DNA from: Paraburkholderia monticola
GTDB lineage: Bacteria > Pseudomonadota > Gammaproteobacteria > Burkholderiales > Burkholderiaceae
Reading direction: 5' to 3'
NCBI RefSeq assembly: GCF_001580545.1
Contig: NZ_LRBG01000004.1
Location: 186,001-250,000 of the forward strand
DNA: 64,000 nt
The translations under genes were made by a program, and so were the position numbers. The notes beneath the pieces were generated by a model, which was not told where the DNA came from, made no database searches, and worked only from the letters and a program-made list of their open reading frames with translations. Position 1 is the first letter of the stretch. Each line of letters opens with the position of its first letter. This document shows, in pieces, positions 29,595 through 39,713 of the stretch.

Positions 29595-31310
29595 TCACAC
29601 AGCCGACATCGACGCAGCGACACTCGCTTGCACGGCCATGCTGCCGTTCACGCGCGCACGGCGATCTTCGCGGATCATGTCGCTCGCGCGCTCGGCGATC
29701 ATCAGCGTCGGCGAATTCGTGTTGCCCGACGTGATGTTCGGCATCACCGAAGCATCGACGACACGCAAGCCTTCCACTCCGAGAACACGTAGCCGGTTGT
29801 CGACGACCGCGGCGGGATCGTCCCGCGTGCCCATGCGGCAGGTGCCGACCGGATGGAAGATCGTCGTGCCGACCGCGCCCGCGGCCTGCTGCAATTCTTC
29901 TTCGCTCTGATACTGGAGGCCCGGCAGCATCTCCCGCGGCTGATAACGCGCAAGCGCGGGTGCCGCCACGATGCGACGTGTGAGACGCAGCGCGTTCGCG
30001 GCGACGTGGCGGTCGTAATCGGTCGACAGATAGTTCGGCGCGATCAACGGCGGCGCAGATGCATCGGCCGAGCCGATATGGATGCTGCCGCGCGACGTAG
30101 GGCGCAACTGGCACACCGATGCCGTGAACGCATTGAAGCGATGCAGCGGTTCGCCGAACCGGTCGAGCGACAAAGGCTGCACGTGATACTCGAGATCGGG
30201 TCGCGTGAGCGAGCGATCGCCGACATCGGATTTCGCGAACGCGCCGAGTTGCGATGGCGACATCGACATCGGTCCGCTCCGAAACAGCGCGTACTGCATG
30301 CCGATCATCAGCTTGCCCCACCAGTGCGCGGACATCGTATTCAGCGTGCGCACGCCCTGCACCTGATACGCCATGCGCAGTTGCAGATGATCCTGCAGAT
30401 TTTCCCCGACGCCGCGCAGATCCTGCACGACCTCGATGCCGAGATTCTGCAGACGCGCGCCATCGCCCACGCCGGACAGTTCGAGCAGTTGCGGCGAGTT
30501 GACTGCGCCTGCGCAAAGAAGCACTTCACAACGCGCTTTGGCGAGATAGTCGACGTCGCCGCCACGATATTCGACCCCGGTGCAGCGGCGACCGTCGAAC
30601 ACGACACGTTGCGTCTGGGCACCGGTGATGACCGTCAGATTTCCCCGCTTCAACGCCGGCCGCAAGAATGCCTTCGACGCATTCCAGCGAATGCCGCGTT
30701 TCTGATTGACGTCGAAGTAGCCAACGCCCGTGTTGTCGCCGCGATTGAAGTCGTCGGTGGCGGGGATGCCGGTTTGCTGCGCGGCTTGTGCGAACTCTTC
30801 GAGAATCCTCCATTTGAGGCGCTGCTTTTCGACGCGCCACGGTCCACCCGCGCCGTGCGCTTCGGTGGCGCCGCCGTGGTGATCCTCGCTGCGCTTGAAG
30901 ACCGGCAGCACCGCGTTCCATGACCACGCGCTGTCGTTCGTCACGCGCGCCCATTCGTCGTAGTCTTCACGCTGGCCGCGCATATAGATCATGCCGTTGA
31001 TCGACGAACTGCCGCCGAGCACGCGTCCCCGTGGATACGATAGCGCGCGACCGTTCAGACCCGGCTCCGCCTGCGTCTTGTACAGCCAGTCAGTGCGCGG
31101 ATTGCCGATGCAGTACAGGTAGCCGACCGGCACGTGAATCCAGTGGTAGTCGTCCTTGCCGCCGGCTTCGAGCAGCAGCACGTGGACGTCGGGATCTTCG
31201 GTGAGCCGGTTCGCGAGCACGCAACCCGCGGTGCCGGCGCCGACGATGATGTAGTCGAATTCGCCTTCGAGTCGCCGTGCGGCGCGGGGCGTACTGTCGG
31301 TATGACGCAT
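29595..31310 (-). CDS. GMC-family FAD-dependent alcohol oxidoreductase (choline dehydrogenase-like; possible 3-hydroxypropionate dehydrogenase)
   Basis: 571-residue flavoenzyme. FAD-binding GAGTAGCVLANRL at 24-36, GMC signature 1 (GRVLGGSSSINGMIYMRG) and signature 2 (GAVNSPQLLELSGVG), the active-site His in HPVGTCRMG near 486 and the C-terminal NTNSPTLMIAERASDMI. AGGAGA precedes the ATG. It follows mmsA by 126 bp. In Pseudomonas denitrificans an HpdH of this family sits with mmsA and a LysR gene and oxidises 3-hydroxypropionate; the same trio is present here, so that role is plausible. General choline dehydrogenase is less likely because no betB or betI is nearby. Confidence 0.85.
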   Translation of the reverse strand: MRHTDSTPRAARRLEGEFDYIIVGAGTAGCVLANRLTEDPDVHVLLLEAGGKDDYHWIHVPVGYLYCIGNPRTDWLYKTQAEPGLNGRALSYPRGRVLGGSSSINGMIYMRGQREDYDEWARVTNDSAWSWNAVLPVFKRSEDHHGGATEAHGAGGPWRVEKQRLKWRILEEFAQAAQQTGIPATDDFNRGDNTGVGYFDVNQKRGIRWNASKAFLRPALKRGNLTVITGAQTQRVVFDGRRCTGVEYRGGDVDYLAKARCEVLLCAGAVNSPQLLELSGVGDGARLQNLGIEVVQDLRGVGENLQDHLQLRMAYQVQGVRTLNTMSAHWWGKLMIGMQYALFRSGPMSMSPSQLGAFAKSDVGDRSLTRPDLEYHVQPLSLDRFGEPLHRFNAFTASVCQLRPTSRGSIHIGSADASAPPLIAPNYLSTDYDRHVAANALRLTRRIVAAPALARYQPREMLPGLQYQSEEELQQAAGAVGTTIFHPVGTCRMGTRDDPAAVVDNRLRVLGVEGLRVVDASVMPNITSGNTNSPTLMIAERASDMIREDRRARVNGSMAVQASVAASMSAV

Positions 31311-31436
31311 CGTTCAGTCTCCTAAGCATTTTCGTGGCGCAAGCGTGGACGCCTGATCGCTTCCACGCATGCGCGACGATGCGCTTTTATTTTTGGTTGG
31401 CTCCCTTGCGGACCAGAAGTGCGCGAGGGCGCCCGG

Positions 31437-32990
31437 TCACTTGGCGACCGGCATCGTGAACTCGGCGCCCTTGGCGATGCTGTCGGGCCAGCGCTGCATG
31501 ATGCTCTTGTAGCGCGTATAGAAGCGCACGCCTTCCTCGCCATACGCGTGATGATCGCCAAACAGAGACTTCTTCCAGCCGCCGAACGAATGCCAGGCCA
31601 TCGGCACCGGTATCGGCACGTTGATGCCCACCATGCCGATCTCGATCTGCCGCGAGAACGCGCGCGCAATGCCGCCATCGGACGTGAACAGCGACACGCC
31701 GTTCGCGAACTGATTCGCGTTGATCAACTCGACCGCAGAGGCGAAGTCAGGCACGCGCACGACGCACAGCACCGGTCCGAAAATCTCCTCGCGATAGATC
31801 TTCATGTCGGTCGAGACATCGTCGAACAGCGTGCCGCCGAGGAAGAAACCCTTCTCGTGCCCCGCGACCTGATGGCCGCGTCCATCGACGACGAGCTTCG
31901 CGCCCGCCGCGACGCCAGCGTCGATATAGCCGACCACCTTGTCGCGATGCGCGCCGGTGACGAGCGGCCCCATCTCCGCCGCGGCTTCCATGCCGTTGAG
32001 AATCTTCAGACTCTCCACGCGCGGCGTCAGACGCTCGATCAGCTCATCGGCGATATGCCCCACCGCGACTGCCACCGAAATCGCCATGCAGCGCTCGCCT
32101 GCCGAGCCGTAGGCCGCGCCGATCAGGGCGTCGACGGCCTGATCGAGATCGGCGTCGGGCATCACGACGAGGTGATTCTTCGCTCCGCCCAGGGCCTGGA
32201 CGCGCTTGCCGTGCCGGGTGCCTTCCGTATAGATGTATTCGGCGATCGGCGTCGAGCCGACGAACGACAGCGCGCTGACTTCCGGATGCACGAGCAGCGC
32301 ATCGACCGCCACCTTGTCGCCATGCACGACGTTGAACACGCCGTCCGGCAGCCCCGCTTCCTTCAGCAGTTCGGCGAGCCGGTTCGACGCGGACGGATCG
32401 CGTTCGGACGGCTTCAGCACGAAGGTGTTGCCGCACGCGATCGCGACCGGGAACATCCAGCACGGCACCATCATCGGGAAATTGAACGGCGTGATGCCTG
32501 CGACCACGCCGATCGGCTGACGCAGATTCCAGTTGTCGATCCCGCCGCCGATCTGATCGGTGAAATCCGTCTTCAGCAGATTCGGAATGCCGCACGCGAA
32601 TTCGACGATCTCGATGCCGCGCATCACCTCGCCCTTCGCGTCGGAAAACACCTTGCCGTGCTCACGCGTAATCAGCTCCGCGAGTTCGTCGTGATGACGG
32701 TCGAGCAATTCCTTGAACTTGAACAGCACGCGCGCACGTTTGATCGGCGCGGTTTCGCTCCATGCGGGAAATGCGGCTTTCGCGGCGGCGACCGCGGCGT
32801 CCACCTCGGCGACGCTCGCGAGCGGCACGCGCGAGCTGACGCTGCCGAGCGCCGGATTGAAGACGTCGCCGAAGCGGCCGCTCGTGCCTTCGACGGGCTT
32901 GCCGTTGATGAAATGACTCAACGCGCGCGGGACCGCCGCGCTGCGTGCGACTTCGTTCGGCGCAGTTTCGTTGGGATATGTCTCGCTCAT
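31437..32990 (-). CDS. mmsA: CoA-acylating methylmalonate-semialdehyde dehydrogenase
   Basis: 517-residue aldehyde dehydrogenase that turns malonate or methylmalonate semialdehyde into acetyl-CoA or propionyl-CoA. Family blocks: [55 protein letters not shown] and the catalytic Cys near residue 300 in [17 protein letters not shown] precedes ATG 32990. First gene of the minus-strand group, divergent from a LysR gene over 145 bp that contains a T-N11-A box. Context links it to hydroxy-acid catabolism with the downstream GMC enzyme. Confidence 0.93.
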   Translation of the reverse strand: MSETYPNETAPNEVARSAAVPRALSHFINGKPVEGTSGRFGDVFNPALGSVSSRVPLASVAEVDAAVAAAKAAFPAWSETAPIKRARVLFKFKELLDRHHDELAELITREHGKVFSDAKGEVMRGIEIVEFACGIPNLLKTDFTDQIGGGIDNWNLRQPIGVVAGITPFNFPMMVPCWMFPVAIACGNTFVLKPSERDPSASNRLAELLKEAGLPDGVFNVVHGDKVAVDALLVHPEVSALSFVGSTPIAEYIYTEGTRHGKRVQALGGAKNHLVVMPDADLDQAVDALIGAAYGSAGERCMAISVAVAVGHIADELIERLTPRVESLKILNGMEAAAEMGPLVTGAHRDKVVGYIDAGVAAGAKLVVDGRGHQVAGHEKGFFLGGTLFDDVSTDMKIYREEIFGPVLCVVRVPDFASAVELINANQFANGVSLFTSDGGIARAFSRQIEIGMVGINVPIPVPMAWHSFGGWKKSLFGDHHAYGEEGVRFYTRYKSIMQRWPDSIAKGAEFTMPVAK

Positions 32991-33091
32991 CTCGTTCCTC
33001 GTCCTGTGAAATCGTCCGCTTCGCGCGTGATACCGCGCGCCAAAAGCGTGCTGAACGCCAAGCGTACGGCGCTTGCAGGCGACAAATCCAA

Positions 33092-33104
33092 TGAGTAATG
33101 CTCA
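33092..33104. promoter_or_regulatory. LysR-type T-N11-A box between mmsA and its divergent regulator
   Basis: TGAGTAATGCTCA, a T-N11-A dyad with 4-bp arms TGAG/CTCA, centred about 38 bp before the LysR start and about 108 bp before mmsA. Position fits autoregulation and activation of mmsA. Confidence 0.45.
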
Positions 33105-33135
33105 ACTGCGCTATAAGGCGCGCTAATATCAGGTT

Positions 33136-34035
33136 ATGGATCTGACTCTGCTTAGGGCTTTCGCCACCGTCGCACGCGAGGGCAACCTCACGCGTGCCGC
33201 GGTGCAACTGCATCTGACCCAACCCGCCGTCAGCCTGCAAATCAAGCACTTGCAGGAAGCACTCGGCGTGACGCTGTTCACGCGGACTTCGCACGGGCTG
33301 GCGCTCACGCGCGACGGTCAGGCGCTGCTGCCGCATGCCGAACGCGCGCTCGGCGCGGCGGCCGACGTGCAACGCGCGGCGCAGACGCTGCGCCAGGAAG
33401 TGCGTGGGCGGCTGCGTATCGGCACCATTCTCGACCCCGCGTTTCTGCGCCTCGGCGGTTTCCTGAAGCAGCTCGTCGAGACCTGGCCGCAGATCGAAAC
33501 CGCGCTGCGCCACGGCATGTCGGGCTGGGTACGCGAGCAGATTCGCGCGGGCGAGCTCGACGTCGGCTACTACATCGGCCTGCCGTCCGACGACGACCCG
33601 CGCGACGGCGCCGCTTTTCACGCGATCACGCTCACCCACTTCCAGTACCGCGTGCTCGCCCCGGCAGGCTGGAAAGACCGCGTGAAGGGTGCGCGCGACT
33701 GGCGCTCGCTCGCGGCGCTGCCGTGGATCTGGACGCCGCCGGCGTCCGCCCACAACCGGCTGCTGTCGCGCTATTTCAGCGAGGCGGGTGTGAAGCCGGT
33801 CAAGGTGGCCGAGGTCGACCAGGAGCCGTCGATGCTCGATCTGGTCAAGTCGGGGGTCGGTCTGACGCTCGCGCGCGATGCGACGGCGATCGCCGAGGCG
33901 CACGCGCACGCGCTGACGATCGTCGATGGCATCACCGTGCCGACGCAGTTGAGCTTCATCACGCTAGAGGAGCGCAAGGAAGAGCCCGCGATCGCGGCGG
34001 CGTTGAAGCTGATCGAACAGCAGTGGGCCACCTGA
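33136..34035 (+). CDS. LysR-family transcriptional regulator
   Basis: 299 residues. N-terminal winged helix-turn-helix MDLTLLRAFATVAREGNLTRAAVQLHLTQPAVSLQIKHLQ, linker helix, then a type 2 periplasmic-binding-like effector domain. Divergent from mmsA, which it probably controls. The likely inducer is a pathway hydroxy acid such as 3-hydroxypropionate, by analogy with Pseudomonas C3-LysR. Confidence 0.92.
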   Translation: MDLTLLRAFATVAREGNLTRAAVQLHLTQPAVSLQIKHLQEALGVTLFTRTSHGLALTRDGQALLPHAERALGAAADVQRAAQTLRQEVRGRLRIGTILDPAFLRLGGFLKQLVETWPQIETALRHGMSGWVREQIRAGELDVGYYIGLPSDDDPRDGAAFHAITLTHFQYRVLAPAGWKDRVKGARDWRSLAALPWIWTPPASAHNRLLSRYFSEAGVKPVKVAEVDQEPSMLDLVKSGVGLTLARDATAIAEAHAHALTIVDGITVPTQLSFITLEERKEEPAIAAALKLIEQQWAT

Positions 34036-34276
34036 GCGGAGGCGATCCGCCTCGCGTCGCGATATGAGTCGCGCTAATGCCCGCGCCTCGCGCGCCTGGC
34101 TGCGTGACTGAAACCGCTCCGTCACGAAGTTTTTGCTAGATTGTCGGTTTGCGCCCGCGCGGCGCCCTCGCTCCGCTTTCCGTTTCGCCTGACTTTGTCC
34201 TTCCCGGCGGCTTCTCCCCGGCAACACCGCCAACCCCGAAGCCGCAGGCCACTCCATCCACCCACAGGAGCCTGAC

Positions 34277-34813
34277 ATGGCACGCAATATCGAAATCAAA
34301 GCCCGCGCCCAGCATTTCGACCAACTGCTCGAACGCGCCGCGCAACTCGCGACGGAGGCGCCTTTGATCTTTCGCCAGCAGGACTTTTTCTACGACGTGC
34401 CGCGCGGCCGCCTGAAGCTGCGCCAGTTCGACGACGGCACGCCGGCCGAGCTGATCTTCTACCAGCGCGATGACCGCGACGGCCCGAAGGCGTCGTACTA
34501 CACGCGCAGCCCGGTGACGAATCCCGAGGCGATGCATGCGCTGCTCGCGACCGCACTGACGACGCGCGGCATCGTCTCGAAGGAACGGCACGTGTATCTG
34601 AGCGGACGCACGCGGATTCACCTCGATCGCGTCGACGGTCTCGGCGATTTCATCGAACTCGAAGTGGTGCTCGCGCAGGACGACGACGAGGAAGGCGGCC
34701 ACGCCGAAGCGCACGCGATGTTCAAACGTCTCGGCGTGTCCGAAGCGGATCTGGTCCCGGTCGCGTACGTCGATCTGCTCAATGCCGAAGACGAGCCGAA
34801 GCAGGCGGCATAA
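34277..34813 (+). CDS. CYTH-domain protein (class IV adenylate cyclase / triphosphate tunnel family)
   Basis: 178 residues. N-terminal ARNIEIKARA corresponds to the ExExK strand of the triphosphate tunnel, with Asn in the first acidic position; FYDVPRGRLKLRQF, ELIFYQRDD, and RTRIHLDRVDGLGDFIELEVVL supply the charged tunnel strands. The C-terminus is acidic. The fold binds and acts on triphosphates, but the substrate cannot be told from sequence. Single gene between the LysR gene and the Lrp/phh locus. Confidence 0.82.
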   Translation: MARNIEIKARAQHFDQLLERAAQLATEAPLIFRQQDFFYDVPRGRLKLRQFDDGTPAELIFYQRDDRDGPKASYYTRSPVTNPEAMHALLATALTTRGIVSKERHVYLSGRTRIHLDRVDGLGDFIELEVVLAQDDDEEGGHAEAHAMFKRLGVSEADLVPVAYVDLLNAEDEPKQAA

Positions 34814-34899
34814 ACATCGCGTCACCCCGGGGGCCGCGGCACGACACGCGCGGCTCCTGCTTCCGTCCCCTCGGCGCTTCCCGCCGCATCCTCAAACCC

Positions 34900-35391
34900 T
34901 CAACCCGCCGCCGCTCCCGGCGCCAGATGCCCGAGCGGCAACGGGCCATTGCGCTTGAACGTGGTCAGCACGATATTCGAGCGCACGCTATCGACGCCCG
35001 GCACACGCATCAGCTTCTTCATCACGAAAGTCGACAGGTAGTTCAGATCCGGCGCGACGATCCGCAGCAGATAATCGGCGTCGCCGACGACTGCGTGACA
35101 TTCGAGCACTTCGGGCAGCACGTCGATCTGCTGTTGAAACTGTTCGATGATCGAATCGCCGTGATGCTTCAGCTTCAGGCTCGTGAAAGCGGTGACGCCG
35201 AGCCCAAGCTTCTCTTGCCGCAACACGACGCGATAGCCGTCCACCACGCCAATCTGTTCCAGCCGCTGCAAGCGCCGCCCGATCTGCGACGGCGACAGCG
35301 GCACCTGCTCGGCCAGTTGCTGATGCGTGGCGCGGCCAAAGCGCTGCAGCACGTCGAGTAGCGCGAGATCGAAGTGATCGAGTTCCAGCAT
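34900..35391 (-). CDS. Lrp/AsnC-family regulator, probably of phhAB
   Basis: 163 residues from ATG 35391 (MLELDHFDLALLDVLQRFG); in-frame ATGs at 35397 and 35406 would add two or five residues. N-terminal HTH (HQQLAEQVPLSPSQIGRRLQRLE) and C-terminal RAM domain with LECHAVVGDADYLLRIVAPD and VPGVDSVRSNIVL. It is divergent from phhA with about 150 bp between starts, the arrangement expected for an activator that senses phenylalanine or tyrosine. Confidence 0.88.
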   Translation of the reverse strand: MLELDHFDLALLDVLQRFGRATHQQLAEQVPLSPSQIGRRLQRLEQIGVVDGYRVVLRQEKLGLGVTAFTSLKLKHHGDSIIEQFQQQIDVLPEVLECHAVVGDADYLLRIVAPDLNYLSTFVMKKLMRVPGVDSVRSNIVLTTFKRNGPLPLGHLAPGAAAG

Positions 35392-35541
35392 GGTCATTTC
35401 CCGCATGTAATTGCCATTTGATGCACGATTATTGCATATCGACGCGCCATCACGCCAATCTTGCGCCCCTCCCGCGTGCACCTCGCTCTACACTCGCATT
35501 CATCGACCTAAAAAGATTCACCTCGTCAAAGCAGCTTCGCC

Positions 35542-36435
35542 ATGTCCACCGCCGCCAGCACCGCCAAACTGAAAGAACAGTTCGACGCCGGTCTCGAAAC
35601 CCGCGCCGACTTTACGATCGACCAGCCGCTCGAACGCTACGGCGCGGTCGACCACGCGGTCTGGCAACAGCTGTACGCACGGCAAACGGCCTTGCTCGAG
35701 GGCCGCGTCTGCGATGAATTCCTCGCCGGGGTCGAGCGTATCGGCCTGCCGTCCGGGCGCGTGCCGTCCTTCGACGAAGTCAACGCGAAGCTCACGCCCG
35801 CGACGGGCTGGCGCATCGTCGCGGTGCCGGGCCTCGTGCCGGATCAGGTGTTTTTCGAGCATCTCGCGAATCGCCGCTTTCCGGTCACGTGGTGGATGCG
35901 TCGCCCGGATCAGCTCGACTATCTGCAGGAACCGGACTGCTTTCACGATCTGTTCGGCCATGTGCCGCTGCTGATCAACCCGGTCTTCGCCGACTACATG
36001 CACGCGTATGGACGCGCCGCGCTCGCGGCCAATGACGCGGGCGCGCTGCCGCTGCTCGCGCGGCTCTATTGGTACACAGTGGAGTTCGGACTGATTCGCG
36101 ATGCCGCGAGCCCGAACGGCGTGAAAATCTACGGCGCGGGCATCGTGTCGAGCAGGGGCGAGACGCTGTACAGCCAGCAAAGCGCGGCGCCCAACCGGCT
36201 AGGCTTCGCGCTGGCACGCGTGATGCGCACGCGCTATCGCATCGACACTTTCCAAAAAACCTACTTCGTCATCGATGACTTCGCGCAGCTGTTCGGCGTC
36301 GCGCAAACCGACTTCGCGCCGCTGCTGACGAGACTCGCCGACGCTTCCGCCTACGCCGCGGGCGACGTCCTCGCGAGCGACTGCGTGATCACGCGCGGAA
36401 CTCGCGAAGGCTGGCTCGCCGGCGGCGACGTTTGA
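35542..36435 (+). CDS. phhA: Phenylalanine 4-monooxygenase
   Basis: 297-residue pterin- and iron-dependent hydroxylase converting phenylalanine to tyrosine. The iron ligands are visible as H135 and H140 in CFHDLFGHVPLL and E181 in YWYTVEFGLI, matching the 2-His-1-Glu triad. Length is typical of the bacterial single-domain form without the regulatory N-terminus. It is followed by phhB in the same direction. Confidence 0.96.
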   Translation: MSTAASTAKLKEQFDAGLETRADFTIDQPLERYGAVDHAVWQQLYARQTALLEGRVCDEFLAGVERIGLPSGRVPSFDEVNAKLTPATGWRIVAVPGLVPDQVFFEHLANRRFPVTWWMRRPDQLDYLQEPDCFHDLFGHVPLLINPVFADYMHAYGRAALAANDAGALPLLARLYWYTVEFGLIRDAASPNGVKIYGAGIVSSRGETLYSQQSAAPNRLGFALARVMRTRYRIDTFQKTYFVIDDFAQLFGVAQTDFAPLLTRLADASAYAAGDVLASDCVITRGTREGWLAGGDV

Positions 36436-36552
36436 GCGCCAAGCCGGCGCACGCCGACCCGAGGCGAGCGCGCGGCGCCGGTTTCGTAACCATGAAAAAA
36501 TATCGGCTGCGCCCGCCCGCCGGCGAGCCTGTTCGACCAGCGAGGCAAGACC

Positions 36553-36852
36553 ATGATTCAGAAACTGACTTCCGACGAACGAACCCAGCAACTGGCGAAA
36601 CTGAATCGCTGGGAAAGCGTGACGGAGCGTGACGCGATCCGCCGCACATTCGAGTTCGCCGACTTCAACGAGGCGTTCGGCTTCATGACGCGCGTCGCGA
36701 TCAAGGCGCAGGAGATGGATCACCACCCCGAGTGGTTCAATGTGTACAACAAGGTCGAGATTACGCTGTCCACCCATGAAGCGAACGGCGTGACTGAACG
36801 CGACATCGCGCTTGCCGGGTTCATCGAAAGTATTACTGTGCAATACAAATAA
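36553..36852 (+). CDS. phhB: Pterin-4a-carbinolamine dehydratase
   Basis: 99 residues. Recycles the 4a-hydroxypterin formed by PhhA. Conserved motif [21 protein letters not shown] at about 56-76 with the catalytic His pair. 117 bp after phhA, same strand, forming a phhAB unit. Confidence 0.94.
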   Translation: MIQKLTSDERTQQLAKLNRWESVTERDAIRRTFEFADFNEAFGFMTRVAIKAQEMDHHPEWFNVYNKVEITLSTHEANGVTERDIALAGFIESITVQYK

Positions 36853-36947
36853 TTACCGGTTTTTATGCGTCTTTGTACACAACTTATTGGGTAATCAGGT
36901 CACAATGAAAGGGCAATGCAGGCAATTCCCTGGGTAAACCTTCAGTT

Positions 36948-37172
36948 CTACAGGCTATTCTTAAGTTGAACGTAAGCTTCCCACGCCTGCCTTGCAATCG
37001 GGTCGAAACGATCCAGTGATAGCGACTGCTGACGCTGTACAATCAGCAGCGCATACGGCTTGGAGAGTGCGCTTGCCTCCTTGCACAGCACGTGTTCGTC
37101 GCCGCTCGAAGGTGAGCGGGCGCGCCAGAAGTTGATCGCGGCTTCCAGTTCGTGAATGCTGATCTCGGACAT
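36948..37172 (-). CDS. DUF3717-type small conserved protein
   Basis: 74 residues starting MSEISIHELEAAINFWRARSP, with LCKEASALSKPYALLIVQ and WEAYVQLK. I recall this as DUF3717, restricted to Burkholderiales and of unknown function. No signal peptide, no membrane segment, two helices predicted by eye. It lies divergent from the response-regulator gene (152 bp between starts) and converges on phhB. Confidence 0.8.
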   Translation of the reverse strand: MSEISIHELEAAINFWRARSPSSGDEHVLCKEASALSKPYALLIVQRQQSLSLDRFDPIARQAWEAYVQLKNSL

Positions 37173-37324
37173 GACTTCGTGATGGCTAGCAAGGCGCTTC
37201 GAGTCGGCTCGACAGTTGCGTCGTGGCGCGTTTTGCGTCGCTGCGCGCGCTGTTGCCTGTGCAGCAGGCGCCCCGGCGAACCGGTTGCCCACACGCCTAA
37301 ACCCATTGTACTTGAGCGAAATCC

Positions 37325-38011
37325 ATGCGACTCCTTCTGATCGAAGATGACCGCCCCATCGCACGCGGCATCCAAAGCAGTCTCGAACAAGCCGGCTTCA
37401 CGGTCGACATGGTCCATGACGGCATCTTTGCCGAGCAGGCCCTCACGCAAAACCGCCACGAACTGGTGATCCTCGATCTGGGTCTGCCGGGCATCGACGG
37501 CATGACGCTGCTGTCGCGTTTCCGTCAGAGCAATCGCCACACACCCGTGATCATCCTGACCGCGCGCGACGAACTGAACGACCGCGTGCAAGGCCTGAAT
37601 TCGGGCGCCGACGACTACATGCTCAAGCCGTTCGAACCGGCCGAACTCGAAGCGCGCATCCGCGCGGTGATGCGCCGCAGCGGTCCGCATGGCGACATGC
37701 CGCGTCCGGAAGTGTCGCTGGGTGGCGTCCGGCTCTCGGGCGTCGACCGCCGCATCTTCAACGACGACAAGCCGCTCGAGTTGTCACCGCGTGAATTCGC
37801 GGTGCTCGAAATGCTGCTGCTGCGTCACGGCCGCGTCGTCAGCAAGGCGCAACTGCAGGATCACCTGACGCACTTCGGCGGTGATCTCGGCGATACCGCG
37901 ATTGAAGTCTACGTGCACCGCGTGCGCAAGAAGCTCGAGAACTGCCGTGTCGAAATCGTCACCGTGCGTGGCTTTGGCTACCTGTTGCAGGAAATCCGCC
38001 AAGCCGCATAA
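37325..38011 (+). CDS. OmpR/PhoB-family response regulator (TctD/QseB-like)
   Basis: 228 residues. Receiver domain with acidic pocket E7-D8-D9, phospho-acceptor D51 in VILDLGLPG, T in LTARDE and K in MLKPFEP; C-terminal winged helix of the OmpR type ending RVRKKLENCRVEIVTVRGFGYLL. It is followed by a histidine kinase gene 155 bp downstream on the same strand, its cognate partner. Confidence 0.94.
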   Translation: MRLLLIEDDRPIARGIQSSLEQAGFTVDMVHDGIFAEQALTQNRHELVILDLGLPGIDGMTLLSRFRQSNRHTPVIILTARDELNDRVQGLNSGADDYMLKPFEPAELEARIRAVMRRSGPHGDMPRPEVSLGGVRLSGVDRRIFNDDKPLELSPREFAVLEMLLLRHGRVVSKAQLQDHLTHFGGDLGDTAIEVYVHRVRKKLENCRVEIVTVRGFGYLLQEIRQAA

Positions 38012-38166
38012 TCGTCGTGAAGGCCGCGCCTTGTGTCGCGGCCTGACGGCGCCGGAGCGGCGCCGCGCATCGGCTGTGCCCGCCGCGCGCCGTGACCGCA
38101 TCCGGACTGTCCCAGGGCGCGTCGCGCCGTTGTCTTCGCAGTTGCCACTTTCCCGCGCGTACGACC

Positions 38167-39681
38167 ATGCACCAGCCGGCCGCCAATAGTCTGCGCCGCA
38201 CGCTGCTGCGGCGCCTCGCTGCTCCCCTGTCGCTGCTCGCGCTGATGAGCGGCCTGATCGCCTACTGGCTCGCCTGGCAGTACACGCAGCACGTGGTCGA
38301 CCGCTCGCTCGCGGACCTCGCGACCGCCATCTCCAAACAGATCCAGATTGCCGGACCGGAAGCGCCGATCACGGTGCCGCCGCTCGCGCAGGCCATGTTC
38401 TCCGACCCGGTCGAACATCTGGTCTACCGGATCAGCACCGGCGATGTCGAAATCGCCGGCGACAACAATCTGCCGCTGCAAGGCACCAACGTGCGCCGCA
38501 TGCATTATGCGTACGTGTTCGAAACGCAGCACCAAGGCGTGACGGTGCGGGTCGCGCAGGTGCGGGTCGAACAACCGAGCGGCAATCCGATCGTCGTCGA
38601 AGTGGGCCAGCCCGTGCATCACCGCTTTCGCATCGCCGCCGAATTCCTGGTCGCGATCATGATGCCGCTGCTGCTGTTGCTGCTGGCCGGCTGGGTGATC
38701 GTGTGGCGCGTCGTCAATCAGCAGCTCAATCCGCTGACCGCGCTCGCCGATTCGCTGAACCGGCAGACGCACACGTCGCTCGAACCGGTCGACGAAACCT
38801 ATGTGCCGGTCGAAATCCGTCCTCTGACGGGCGCGCTGAACGCGCTGCTCGATCGACTGAAAGCCGCCCTCGATGCGCAGCGCAAGTTCATCGCCGATGC
38901 CGCGCATCAGTTGCGCACGCCGCTCACCGCGGTGAAGCTGCATGCCGAGCAGGCAGCCGTCGCACGCGATCCGCAGCAGACGCTCGCGGCCGTGCGCGAG
39001 CTGCGCGCCGCGGCCGACCGCGCGGTGCGGCTGTCGAATCAATTGCTGTCGCTCGCGCGCGCCGAGCCGGGCGAGCAGGCGGCCCGCTTCGCCAATGTCG
39101 ACATGGCGGCGCTCGCCTTCGACACCGGCGCAGAATGGGTGCCGCGTGCGCTCCGGGTACACGTGGATCTCGGCTTCCAGCGGCTCGACGATCCGTCGAA
39201 CGATGATCCCTTGATGGCGCGCGGCAACCCGGTGCTGCTGCACGAAGTGATCGCGAATCTGCTCGATAACGCGCTGAAGTATGTGCCGCCCTCGCGCGCA
39301 GACGGCGGGCGTATCACGGTGACGGTTTCGCAGACCTTGATCGACGATCTGCGCATGGCTGAGATCATCGTCGAAGACAATGGGCCGGGCGTGCCGCGTT
39401 CGCAGCAGGTGGATCTGTTCAAGCGATTCTTCCGCGGCGACGGGCAGGCCGACGCGGGTGTCGACAGCGGCGCGGGTCTGGGCCTCGCGATCGTCCACGA
39501 CATCATGGTGTTGCACCATGGCAGCGTGCATTACGAGGATGCGCCGGAGGGCGGCGCACGCTTTATCGTAAGGATCCCGTTGCTGCCGCCCGGCGCGTCC
39601 GCAATCGCGGCGGCCGCCAACGATGCCGACACGCGGCGCGCCACGAAAAAACCGGCGCACTCGGCGCCGGTCGATTTATAG
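38167..39681 (+). CDS. Sensor histidine kinase (TctE-like, 2CSK_N sensor)
   Basis: 504 residues from ATG 38167 (MHQPAANSLRRTLLRRL). Membrane helix at about 20-40, a periplasmic sensor of about 125 residues resembling the tricarboxylate-sensing 2CSK_N domain, a second helix with MPLLLLLLAGWVIVW, HAMP-like linker, H-box AAHQLRTPLTAVKLHAEQ with H at about 247, N-box EVIANLLDNALKYV, and G-boxes EDNGPGVP and GAGLGLAIVHDIM. Pairs with the preceding response regulator; possible ligand is a carboxylic acid. Confidence 0.92.
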   Translation: MHQPAANSLRRTLLRRLAAPLSLLALMSGLIAYWLAWQYTQHVVDRSLADLATAISKQIQIAGPEAPITVPPLAQAMFSDPVEHLVYRISTGDVEIAGDNNLPLQGTNVRRMHYAYVFETQHQGVTVRVAQVRVEQPSGNPIVVEVGQPVHHRFRIAAEFLVAIMMPLLLLLLAGWVIVWRVVNQQLNPLTALADSLNRQTHTSLEPVDETYVPVEIRPLTGALNALLDRLKAALDAQRKFIADAAHQLRTPLTAVKLHAEQAAVARDPQQTLAAVRELRAAADRAVRLSNQLLSLARAEPGEQAARFANVDMAALAFDTGAEWVPRALRVHVDLGFQRLDDPSNDDPLMARGNPVLLHEVIANLLDNALKYVPPSRADGGRITVTVSQTLIDDLRMAEIIVEDNGPGVPRSQQVDLFKRFFRGDGQADAGVDSGAGLGLAIVHDIMVLHHGSVHYEDAPEGGARFIVRIPLLPPGASAIAAAANDADTRRATKKPAHSAPVDL

Positions 39682-39713
39682 GCATGTGAGCCGCCGCGCG
39701 CCCCTGCCGCGGC

